7,913 nt of DNA. It comes from Paenibacillaceae bacterium UBA6304 (lineage in GTDB: Bacteria; Bacillota; Bacilli; Paenibacillales; Paenibacillaceae). Below the pieces are notes generated by a model. The model was not told the DNA's origin. It did no database searches and was given only the letters and a program-made list of their open reading frames with translations. A program made the translations under genes and the position numbers. Shown one piece after another: positions 1 to 6,312 of the stretch (position 1 is its first letter; each line of letters opens with the position of its first letter). The stretch lies in contig DJTQ01000130.1 of the NCBI GenBank assembly GCA_002439285.1, positions 1-7,913 on the forward strand, given 5' to 3'.

Positions 1-1061
1 CTCTTCACATCAAACTTTCTGACGAAGAACGCCCATGACTCTGCGAAGGGCGGTCTCACTACGACGACCCGTGAACCATCCTTCAACTCATTTACCTTAT
101 AACCGTTAGCTTCAGATAGCTGTCCCGGTAAATTGAATTTATAGATGTTCTGACATACCCGCTTCAACTCGGCCTCGCTTCCAAAGGACAAGAATGACAA
201 TCGCATGCTTTTTCCTTTATAAAAGATCCAGACGCTGTCCCATGAACGAGTGACCGGCCTACCGTCCTGATCGAGCGGTACCTCTAACCAGCCGGCTTCA
301 CCTTCCTCCTCCGTCTTCTGCCAGAGAGAGTGACTCCCGGGAATCCCGCTGACGCCTCCGCTTACCCCGTCGATATTCTGTTCTCGGATCACATCAATAA
401 CCGAGAATCCTTTATACATTTGATAGACACGCTGTACGACCAGGTCGAGCTTCTCTGGAAAAGATAATAAGCGGAATTCCCTGTAAAAGACACCATCCAC
501 ATCCTCGGCATTCATTTCGAAAATCCCCGCGTCATCTTCATCAGACAGAAATTTGGGCTGGTCCAAGCTATAGTCTTCGATCAGTGTAGATAGCCCCTGT
601 TCACCATGTCTTCTACAGTACAGATACATCACGATATCGAATCTATCCTGAATCGTGAGGCGCTCCCGATCATGGAACGGGATAATAAGATCTATGTTAT
701 CTTCATTAATGCCGTACCCTCGGATCAGCAAATCACGAATATAGGATTTCACGTAAGCTTTATCCTGCTGGTCGCCATGGGTACATCCCCTTAACGCCTG
801 TCGTAGTTCTGCTCTAACCTTTACCTTTCGCGTCCAAGCTTCTTCATTCATTCCCCATTCGTTAGAAGGATTACGGCTTAGTTCATGAATCTGATGCTTG
901 ACGTAAGCAATTAGCTCCGCAAAGGAATATCGCTCTCTCGTTTGTACGCGATGATATGCGTACTCTCCCGAGGACTTAGCCTTGCACCATAGACATGCAA
1001 AACAGATAGCAAACAATACGATGATCCCGATCACATTTAAGCCGGCTTGATCCAAGCTCAT
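1..1061 (-). CDS. CpaF/TadA-family secretion ATPase, N-terminal part, with N-terminal membrane segment (3' end outside window)
   Basis: The first 353 codons of a type II/IV secretion-family ATPase of the CpaF/TadA group, which powers assembly of Tad/Flp pili. I translated it by hand as one uninterrupted frame from ATG 1061 to the window edge. Residues about 8-26 (NVIGIIVLFAICFACLWC) form a membrane segment, not usual for these normally cytosolic ATPases. A helical region follows, including LSFPEKLDLVVQRVYQMYKG, typical of the CpaF N-terminal domain, then IDGVSGGVSGIPGS. At the end, DGSRVVVVRPPFAES (328-342) and FVRKF (346-350) match the strand and 'RRF/RKF' region just before the Walker A. 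Walker A, the Asp and His boxes and Walker B lie outside the window. It starts in an ATGA overlap with the upstream gene, with a close, weak AAGGGG site, so it probably depends on coupling. The family call is good; activity cannot be judged here. Confidence 0.82.
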   Translation of the reverse strand, partial: MSLDQAGLNVIGIIVLFAICFACLWCKAKSSGEYAYHRVQTRERYSFAELIAYVKHQIHELSRNPSNEWGMNEEAWTRKVKVRAELRQALRGCTHGDQQDKAYVKSYIRDLLIRGYGINEDNIDLIIPFHDRERLTIQDRFDIVMYLYCRRHGEQGLSTLIEDYSLDQPKFLSDEDDAGIFEMNAEDVDGVFYREFRLLSFPEKLDLVVQRVYQMYKGFSVIDVIREQNIDGVSGGVSGIPGSHSLWQKTEEEGEAGWLEVPLDQDGRPVTRSWDSVWIFYKGKSMRLSFLSFGSEAELKRVCQNIYKFNLPGQLSEANGYKVNELKDGSRVVVVRPPFAESWAFFVRKFDVK

Positions 1062-1906
1062 GCCCCCTTTTCGCTACGCCGGACATCGGCAGTTCGGCGG
1101 GAAGTGAGAGAATACAAGCCATGGCAAAGATTAGCCAAACCTGACAGCATATTTTCTTTCACTGGACCTCTACGCGGCATAAGCCGATGCAGGGTTATAA
1201 ACTTGACGATATTCATGTTATTCCACGCATCCATGAACTCCGTGCTATGAGGAATAACATACAGCGGTAGCTTGCATCCGAAACGCCTTCGAATATTACT
1301 AGCCGACCAATGGGACCGGGAATCATAATGTTGAAGCACCACCGCATCCGCGAACCGTAAATTATGTTGTTCGGTAGCCGTTTCCTCAAAAAAACGTTCC
1401 AGTTCCAAGCGGTTTTGCCGAAGCACCGCAACAGAGATCACCCGGCTGGCGGGCGGATGAAGCGGGCTTGGCAGGAATGCAGAGTCTCCCGAAATTCGGC
1501 TTCGCGTAAATATCAAGTCATACGCTTGTTGTGCCGCGGAATAAACCGATTGAAGTGTTTCGCCTAATTCATGTGATCTTCCCACGCTTTCCTCCCGGCA
1601 ACCGGAGACAAGATCAAGTTTGCCTTTGATAACCGGGTGAGTGTAATCCGAAAAGTTCGCTGCCCGCAGTCGTTGATTGGCGGCTAACCGCAACAAAGCT
1701 TCAATCCCATATTCCTCAAGGGGAGATTCGGCCCTTTCTTGTAATTTCCCTGGGATAGAGAACCCGGCCTCGACGCCTGCACCAGCCTTGTCCTTATTCA
1801 GTAGCAAAACCCGTCCCGGATAGGTCAATGCCATTCCTACCGCTCCCGCTGCGGCAATCTCTGACGAACCGTCGTTTCCATAATCCCAGAAGGTGATTCT
1901 GCTCAT
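1058..1906 (-). CDS. Second degenerate TadZ/CpaE-like protein, 282 residues
   Basis: Not assignable to a named family by eye. The N-terminus, ITFWDYGNDGSSEIAAAGA (4-22) followed by GRVLLLNKD (31-39), follows the layout of a MinD/CpaE P-loop, helix and second strand, but the glycine-rich GKT/S loop is replaced by GNDGSSE, so nucleotide binding may be lost. YDLIFTRSR (129-137) and RVISVAVLRQN (155-165) sit where later core strands would be. DAVVLQHYD (187-195) and PLYVIPHSTEF (214-224) fit the following strands of a ParA-like fold, the latter resembling the usual 'V.PYS.EF' pattern. The protein is probably cytosolic and has a basic C-terminus. It begins in the ATGA overlap at 1906 and ends in an ATGA overlap with the secretion ATPase gene, so it is likely made in step with that ATPase. 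The fold assignment is inference from pattern and context. Confidence 0.6.
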   Translation of the reverse strand: MSRITFWDYGNDGSSEIAAAGAVGMALTYPGRVLLLNKDKAGAGVEAGFSIPGKLQERAESPLEEYGIEALLRLAANQRLRAANFSDYTHPVIKGKLDLVSGCREESVGRSHELGETLQSVYSAAQQAYDLIFTRSRISGDSAFLPSPLHPPASRVISVAVLRQNRLELERFFEETATEQHNLRFADAVVLQHYDSRSHWSASNIRRRFGCKLPLYVIPHSTEFMDAWNNMNIVKFITLHRLMPRRGPVKENMLSGLANLCHGLYSLTSRRTADVRRSEKGA

Positions 1907-2580
1907 GCCCTCCTCCTTTCCGCTGTGCGTAGCGCTTTTTTGGTACTGGGTAAAGAGAGGTCAGCGAGATCAACGATCAAGGACAAAATGGCCTTTTTGT
2001 ATGTTCGGGATATTCGACCCATTCGTAAAGTTTGCGCGTGTTCATTCTCCATCTGCACGATTTCATTGAATTCGCTCCAAGGAATCCGGACTATCTCTTG
2101 GCGCCAACGAATTGGCAAGTGCTCCACATAGCCCATAATGTAATTCGGCGTCAAAAAACTGTCGACCATTCGTATAAAGACTGGTTGAATCTCAATCTGT
2201 TTAAGCTGCGGCCATCTGTGAAATAAATGCTGGAACCATTCGGCGCTATTCTCTACCTCATACCGGTCATACGAGGTAACCCACATCACCGCATCCGCCC
2301 GTTCCCACATCTCCATCGAGCCAAAGTGCATCGTCTCCAGATCATACAAGCAATAATCGTAACTATCTGGCTCTGCATTGATCATTCCGTCAGAAATATC
2401 AAAGCCGTAAAAATCCGTGACCGGCAGACAATCTTTCCCGTTTCCGACCAAATACCGATATTTCCTTCCATCCGTCATATCCACAAGCAATGACTTCTTG
2501 CCTGCACCGGATAGCACCTTGCAAATGTATAACAGCAGATCCCGTTTATCGCTCTTCCCGGTAAAAATCCAACTTTTCAC
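1903..2580 (-). CDS. Degenerate TadZ/CpaE-like protein, 225 residues
   Basis: I cannot name this protein by family with certainty. It opens with a strand-loop-helix-strand pattern typical of a ParA/MinD/TadZ nucleotide-binding fold: WIFTGKSDKRDLLLYICKV (4-22), then KKSLLVDMT (28-36). The loop has TGKSDKRD where a glycine-rich GKT/S Walker A would be expected; a Gly-Lys-Ser is present but in an abnormal, early register. YDYCLYDLE (74-82) resembles the Walker B strand and MWVTSYD (99-105) the following strand. The tail (about 185-225) is basic. No membrane segment is visible. It starts at GTG 2580 behind AAAGGAGG and overlaps the next gene by ATGA. Its place in a Tad-like operon, after a kinase fused to a similar domain, suggests a localisation or scaffold role. 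The fold and role are inference. Confidence 0.6.
   Translation of the reverse strand: MKSWIFTGKSDKRDLLLYICKVLSGAGKKSLLVDMTDGRKYRYLVGNGKDCLPVTDFYGFDISDGMINAEPDSYDYCLYDLETMHFGSMEMWERADAVMWVTSYDRYEVENSAEWFQHLFHRWPQLKQIEIQPVFIRMVDSFLTPNYIMGYVEHLPIRWRQEIVRIPWSEFNEIVQMENEHAQTLRMGRISRTYKKAILSLIVDLADLSLPSTKKALRTAERRRA
1912..1919 (-). promoter_or_regulatory. Ribosome binding site for the gene starting at 1906
   Basis: AAAGGAGG, 5 bases before ATG 1906, inside the 3' end of the upstream gene. With the ATGA overlap it supports coupled but strong translation. Confidence 0.65.
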
Positions 2581-2588
2581 CCTTCACT

Positions 2589-2596
2589 CCTCCTTT
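2589..2596 (-). promoter_or_regulatory. Ribosome binding site fixing the GTG start at 2580
   Basis: AAAGGAGG, overlapping the stop codon of the CpaB-like gene, is 8 bases before GTG 2580. It is one of the two strongest sites in the window, so strong translation of this otherwise obscure protein is expected. Confidence 0.7.
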
Positions 2597-3515
2597 ATTC
2601 CGGCGAGTCCATGACGAACTGTTCTTGACTATCCTTATGTGAAACCGATGAAGGAACGGATGGAGATGATATTTGAGATGCCTGACGTCCCGCAAATTCA
2701 GCGGCCGATTGGTCCGTTATCCCATTAAGATCAGTCTCCAGAGCATTCCTGGCGGAGCTGTTCAATGCATGCTCTGCACGCCCGACGATGTTCGGGTCCT
2801 GCTTGATCAATTGCAGAACTGCCTTGTTGGCCGGGTAAGTCGGAATCGCCTTGGTCTGAAGGCTCGGCTCCACATAGAGCAGGGCATAGATCGAAGCTTT
2901 ATTCAAATACGCATCCACGATCGCGCTGGACAGCGACAAGATCTCCGCTTCGTTCAGGGTCATCGTTACCGTTCCTGACGCGAGCGATCTCACCTTTTTC
3001 TTAGCCAGCAAAATATAATCCTGGCCCGTCGGAAACTGGATGCGGACATCCACGACGTCCTGCTCGTTGAGCGCTGCTGGAAGCTGGATAAAGCCCACTT
3101 CCCGGAATCGGAGATCGGCGGGAGTCGGTTCTTCGTCGTATATAAGCGTGTCGGTCAACAGCGTGTTCGGCCTGAGCGTCAGCTTGACGATTTTGCCTGT
3201 AATCTGTTCTCTAGACTTAACCCAATCCGCCGGCACGCTCTCTTCAGGTAACTCGACGGAAATAAGGTCTTCCATAGTGATCACGTGGCCTGCCGCTAAC
3301 TCACGGACAGGTGTCCAGCCTTGAACTTTATTATGAACAGCCGATTCCTTAAGAGAGCGGATTTCAGACTCCAATCGGACCTGCATCTGTTCCCGGTCTT
3401 CCCTCATTTTCCCGGTCTGCATCGTCATGAATCCGGTAAATAACAATCCCGTTACGATTACCCCGGCTAAGCCGGCCAATAGCATATGTTTCGTTGCTCG
3501 TCGAATCCTGAACAT
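2595..3515 (-). CDS. CpaB/RcpC-like SAF-domain protein, membrane anchored
   Basis: A 306-residue protein resembling CpaB/RcpC, the SAF-domain component of Tad/Flp pilus assembly systems, which in Gram-negative bacteria works with the secretin. A short basic N-terminus precedes one hydrophobic segment (about 11-30), then a charged, probably coiled-coil stretch (36-62). The SAF-like domain (about 66-127) shows the family's pattern: WTPVRELAAGHVITMEDL, GKIVKLTLRPNTLL, LIYDEE. A beta-rich region (about 135-215) contains GQDYILLAKKKV. The last ~55 residues are low-complexity, Ser/Gln/Ala rich and probably disordered. No cleavable signal peptide is apparent, so the protein should face outward from the membrane by its N-terminal anchor. 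The ATG directly follows the kinase stop, with AGAGG about 10 bases upstream. A CpaB-like protein in a bacterium without an outer membrane must act without a secretin. Good confidence in SAF family, moderate in role. Confidence 0.8.
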   Translation of the reverse strand: MFRIRRATKHMLLAGLAGVIVTGLLFTGFMTMQTGKMREDREQMQVRLESEIRSLKESAVHNKVQGWTPVRELAAGHVITMEDLISVELPEESVPADWVKSREQITGKIVKLTLRPNTLLTDTLIYDEEPTPADLRFREVGFIQLPAALNEQDVVDVRIQFPTGQDYILLAKKKVRSLASGTVTMTLNEAEILSLSSAIVDAYLNKASIYALLYVEPSLQTKAIPTYPANKAVLQLIKQDPNIVGRAEHALNSSARNALETDLNGITDQSAAEFAGRQASQISSPSVPSSVSHKDSQEQFVMDSPE

Positions 3516-5048
3516 TTAATCACTTCCTCTCTTGCGTCTTCGGTTCCAGAGTAATCCGCTTCTCCCTTGCAGTACACTTTGCGGAAACAACTCCCCACAT
3601 ATTTCCGCCAATGCCCCTTCCATTTCCTTTCCCGGAGAAAAAGGATCATTCTCGGCCGGCAGCACGTACACTTTCCCTGTGTTTAAGGTTTTTCGGATAC
3701 GACGTACAGCATCTCTTGATCCAAAAGGTACGCAGCACACCCAATTTTTCCGGGACGATCCCGGGTTAGCTTCGAAGTATGCCAGATCCTCCTGACGCCA
3801 TTCCGCTGCCGGGCAGACAAGAATGGATAAATCCGCACGAGTAAACTCCTCTAAATGTTCCTTACGCCTGCCTGACCCGAGATCGCAGACGATATATTCC
3901 CCGTTACCCGAGATCAGGTCCAGCAAACTCTGCCTTGAAGGAGCACGGATGTAATCAACGCTCCGAAACCGGAAATGCTGCTGTCCCGCTTCACCGGATA
4001 TAACGTCGGCTCCTTCCGCAAAGAGGGCCATCGTCCGGAACGCGGAAGACTTGATCTCCATTTCCACGACCGAGATCTTACGCGAGTACTTCGATAGCAA
4101 ATGGGCCAAGGCAATGGAAGTATGCGTTGTACCTACGCCGGGCGCTGCCCCCATTACGGCGATTACTATGGACCGCGGAGTTCTGCGGAGTTCGCTTCGC
4201 CTTGAACCCTCGGATTTCGAAATTCTTCCTGCTGGACCTGTACCTGACATGGAATTCATAACGCATCTCAATGCTTCAGCCGTTTCTTCTGCGGAATGGA
4301 TTCTCTTGTCGGGTTCATACTGCAGCAGTCGCGAAATAATCGGTTCCAAAGAAGTCAGTCCATTTCTGCGCAGTACTGCCCCTGTCTCCTTCGACCAATA
4401 CGAATATTTGCACCCCGTCCCCAAATAGAGAAGCACGGCACCGAGCGAATACAAATCGGTCCTGCCGTCAGTCTGCCTTCCCCCATACTGCTCCGGAGCG
4501 GCAAAGCCGACCGTTCCGAGTTTGACCGTATCCTCAAACGTTTCCTGTTTGTATTTTCGGGCAATCCCGAAGTCCACAAACTTGATTTCCCCTTGTTCAT
4601 CAATCAGCAAATTGGAAGGCTTTAAGTCCCGATGGATAATCGGTGGCTGGAGACTGTGAAGATATTGCAGCCCTTCGCAAATCTGCAAGCCGAGCTGAGC
4701 CAATATCTCCGGGGTCAATTCTCCCTGCTGCATAGATACGTATTTGTCCAGATGAATACCCGCCACATAATCCATCACTAGGTAAGAATACCCGCCTTCC
4801 ATTTGAAAAAAATCTGAAATCCTCGGTAACCGATGGTGGTTCAACGAAATTAACAGTTCAGCTTCATCCTCAAGCCGAATTCCAAGCTCCTGACTAAACG
4901 GGCTTTCTTTTACTGCCCACCATTTACCGGGAAGCTTCAAATCGGAAGCAAGATATACCCGGCTCATGCCCCCTTCTCCAATAACTTTCTCCATTCTGTA
5001 GCGGCCCGCTAATATTCCGCCGCACTCATATTTCGGCACAAATGGCAA
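3516..5048 (-). CDS. Serine/threonine protein kinase fused to a TadZ/CpaE-like P-loop ATPase domain
   Basis: A 510-residue cytosolic protein from a TTG start, first gene of the Tad-like operon. Residues about 15-265 form a complete Hanks-type kinase: glycine loop GEGGMSRVY (24-32), ATP-binding Lys47 (AVKE), catalytic HRDLKPSN (139-146), metal-binding DFG (159-161), GTVGFAAPEQY ending in the APE motif (184-186), and DLYSLGAVLLY. It therefore looks catalytically competent. A basic linker (about 270-292) leads to a second domain with MGAAPGVGTTHTS (299-311), the P-loop position of MinD/ParA-like CpaE/TadZ proteins, then VVEME and YIVCDLGSG (Walker B-like, 385-393). The canonical Walker A Lys is absent, as in many CpaE/TadZ proteins. 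There are no membrane segments or PASTA repeats, unlike PrkC. The stop TAA abuts the next ATG. It is inferred to link phosphorylation to polar or membrane placement of a Tad-type machine; substrates are unknown. Kinase call firm, C-terminal call good. Confidence 0.9.
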   Translation of the reverse strand: MPFVPKYECGGILAGRYRMEKVIGEGGMSRVYLASDLKLPGKWWAVKESPFSQELGIRLEDEAELLISLNHHRLPRISDFFQMEGGYSYLVMDYVAGIHLDKYVSMQQGELTPEILAQLGLQICEGLQYLHSLQPPIIHRDLKPSNLLIDEQGEIKFVDFGIARKYKQETFEDTVKLGTVGFAAPEQYGGRQTDGRTDLYSLGAVLLYLGTGCKYSYWSKETGAVLRRNGLTSLEPIISRLLQYEPDKRIHSAEETAEALRCVMNSMSGTGPAGRISKSEGSRRSELRRTPRSIVIAVMGAAPGVGTTHTSIALAHLLSKYSRKISVVEMEIKSSAFRTMALFAEGADVISGEAGQQHFRFRSVDYIRAPSRQSLLDLISGNGEYIVCDLGSGRRKEHLEEFTRADLSILVCPAAEWRQEDLAYFEANPGSSRKNWVCCVPFGSRDAVRRIRKTLNTGKVYVLPAENDPFSPGKEMEGALAEICGELFPQSVLQGRSGLLWNRRRKRGSD

Positions 5049-5056
5049 TCGGCATT

Positions 5057-5063
5057 CTCCTTT
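5057..5063 (-). promoter_or_regulatory. Ribosome binding site fixing the TTG start of the kinase fusion at 5048
   Basis: AAAGGAG is 8 bases before TTG 5048. A nearer ATG (5055-5053) is out of frame, opens only nine codons, and is one base from this site, which is too close. Confidence 0.65.
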
Positions 5064-5072
5064 CGATAACGC

Positions 5073-5140
5073 AAAAAGGGAAAGTATCCATTGTCGCCTC
5101 AGCTTTATTTAAGCTGCAGACAGACAGGGATACTTTCCCT
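5073..5140 (-). terminator. Terminator-like hairpin with T-run in the kinase leader (candidate attenuator)
   Basis: A perfect 13-bp inverted repeat (arms 5077-5089 and 5128-5140) encloses a second hairpin with 6-bp arms (5100-5105 and 5111-5116, 5-nt loop) and a 4-bp intermediate pairing (5092-5095 with 5119-5122). Read on the minus strand, the outer stem ends in a run of five T, so it is terminator-like in the direction of the kinase gene only. It sits downstream of the predicted promoter and ends 9 bases before the kinase ribosome binding site, leaving no room for another promoter. It could end transcription from the methyltransferase operon, attenuate the kinase operon, or both. The first arm can also fold locally (AGGGA with TCCCT, around 5126-5140), giving a possible competing structure. 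I recognise no known riboswitch class in the leader. Confidence 0.7.
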
Positions 5141-5167
5141 CAAGTTCACTTGTATAATTTTGGAATC

Positions 5168-5197
5168 AGTATAGAACAAATGTATGATGCTTGTAAA
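5168..5197 (-). promoter_or_regulatory. Sigma-A-type promoter for the kinase/Tad-like operon
   Basis: On the minus strand, TTTACA (5197-5192, one mismatch to TTGACA) and TATACT (5173-5168, one mismatch to TATAAT) are separated by 18 bp. The expected transcription start is near 5161, giving a leader of about 110 nt before the kinase start at 5048. It lies in the only AT-rich intergenic stretch of the window, just after the methyltransferase stop. The prediction is from sequence alone. Confidence 0.7.
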
Positions 5198-5204
5198 GCG
5201 CTTT
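5195..5204. repeat. Perfect 10-bp palindrome overlapping the -35 element
   Basis: AAAGCGCTTT is its own reverse complement and overlaps the -35 hexamer (5192-5197) of the predicted promoter. The position suits a repressor operator. It matches the centre of a CcpA cre site, but the flanking TG and CA bases of cre are absent, so no regulator is assigned. Confidence 0.4.
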
Positions 5205-5228
5205 TCGAAAATAAAATAGTTTATTACA

Positions 5229-6311
5229 TTAATATTTAATCATATACAATGTAATTTCATCGCGGTTGTGGAACAATTGCTTTGCCCGCTGTACCTGAAG
5301 ACGCGCCTCTTGAAACGTCCCGATCACTTCCTGGATGAGCGCCATCGGTTTCTTGTTCAACAGTTTCACTGTAACTACCGCAGTTCCGCCGGGAACGAGC
5401 GCATAGAGCAGCTCCGAGACCATCTTGGCCGTCAGCTTCGGACTCCAGCTCATATCGCATACCATGAGATCAAATTGATGATCACGGAATTTCACACTGT
5501 TCGCATTTTTCCGAATATGAGTCAACCTCGGCGAAGCCAGTACGTCAGGATGCAGCTTTGCCGGATCCACCGCAGTCACTTTGAGACCACGCTCCAGCAG
5601 AAAAGAAGTCCATCCGCCAGGAGCGGCTCCGATGTCCAGCGCTTCGCGGAAGGCAGCGAAATCGATGCCGAACACACTCTCCGCTTCCAGTAGTTTAAAC
5701 TTGGCACGGGAGATCTGCCCCTCTTCACGTTGAAAACGTACGGCCCCTCCGTTCCAATCGGATAAATTCTCCGCTGGATGAGTTACGCCAACATAGATGT
5801 GATCTTTGGCGGCGAATACCGAGATAATGAGGTCAGCATCCTTAACAACAAAGTCTGCGCCAAGCTCGCCAAGGCCCACTTGAACCGCATCCTTCAATTC
5901 GGCTGCACTGCCTTCCCAAAGGGATTGAGGACTTTTTCTGGTTTGGATCGCAACCTTTTTCCCTAACAGCCGGGAATCACTCAATAAAAATTGCTGCAGT
6001 TCACTTAACCAATCACCTTGTGAATCTTCCTCTTCCAACTTACTTTCCGCGTTCCATTCCCACGAAACGAGGAACAAATGACGGAGAAACACCGGTTCCG
6101 GGTGACTCAACTCCGTATTCACTTCCGAACTTGAGGCTTTAAGCGAAGCGACAAATATTTCGCCGGGCACAAGCACCGTACTTTTTACTGCGCCAAATCT
6201 TCTTCTCAGTTCTTCCTGTGCGTAAGGAGAAAACCCATGATTGGCCGTACACAAATATCTTGTAGTCATCTCGTTTTGTTCCGGGACTTCCTGTTCTATC
6301 TCGTTGTTCAA
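5229..6311 (-). CDS. FtsJ/RlmM-like SAM-dependent 2'-O-ribose methyltransferase
   Basis: Predicted RNA ribose 2'-O-methyltransferase of 360 residues from the TTG at 6311. The N-terminal half (about 16-180) begins LCTANHGFSPYAQEELRRRF, resembling the THUMP-like RNA-binding domain in front of the RlmM catalytic domain. The C-terminal half is an FtsJ/RrmJ-type Rossmann fold: GAAPGGW (228-234) binds SAM, then VTAVDPAKL, VCDMSW and VTVKLLNKK. A KDKE-type catalytic set can be placed at Lys206 (FKLLE), Asp286, Lys316 and Glu352 (DEITLY). The length matches E. coli RlmM, which methylates C2498 of 23S rRNA, but the target here is not shown. An upstream ATG (6542) would add 77 residues overlapping the receiver gene in another frame; I reject it because GGGAGG sits 8 bases before TTG 6311. 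ATG 6269 is the main alternative. The stop is TAA at 5229. RNA methyltransferase is fairly sure; the RlmM assignment is moderate. Confidence 0.85.
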   Translation of the reverse strand: MNNEIEQEVPEQNEMTTRYLCTANHGFSPYAQEELRRRFGAVKSTVLVPGEIFVASLKASSSEVNTELSHPEPVFLRHLFLVSWEWNAESKLEEEDSQGDWLSELQQFLLSDSRLLGKKVAIQTRKSPQSLWEGSAAELKDAVQVGLGELGADFVVKDADLIISVFAAKDHIYVGVTHPAENLSDWNGGAVRFQREEGQISRAKFKLLEAESVFGIDFAAFREALDIGAAPGGWTSFLLERGLKVTAVDPAKLHPDVLASPRLTHIRKNANSVKFRDHQFDLMVCDMSWSPKLTAKMVSELLYALVPGGTAVVTVKLLNKKPMALIQEVIGTFQEARLQVQRAKQLFHNRDEITLYMIKY

Positions 6312-6312
6312 A

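Noticed and set aside
606..794. Small plus-strand frame of 62 codons, and similar plus-strand frames across the window
   Set aside because: They lie opposite well-supported minus-strand genes, lack good ribosome binding sites and show no recognisable motifs.
5026..5055. Nine-codon leader peptide from the ATG at 5055, overlapping the kinase start
   Set aside because: The ribosome binding site is only one base from that ATG but ideally spaced for TTG 5048, and the peptide has no codon bias suggesting attenuation.
5153..5158. Perfect TATAAT on the plus strand in the intergenic region
   Set aside because: No acceptable -35 hexamer at 16-18 bp and no plus-strand gene downstream.
5191..5205. CcpA catabolite-response (cre) site
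   Set aside because: Only the AAAGCGCTTT centre fits; with the central CG aligned, the conserved outer TG and C positions are wrong, so it fails the consensus.
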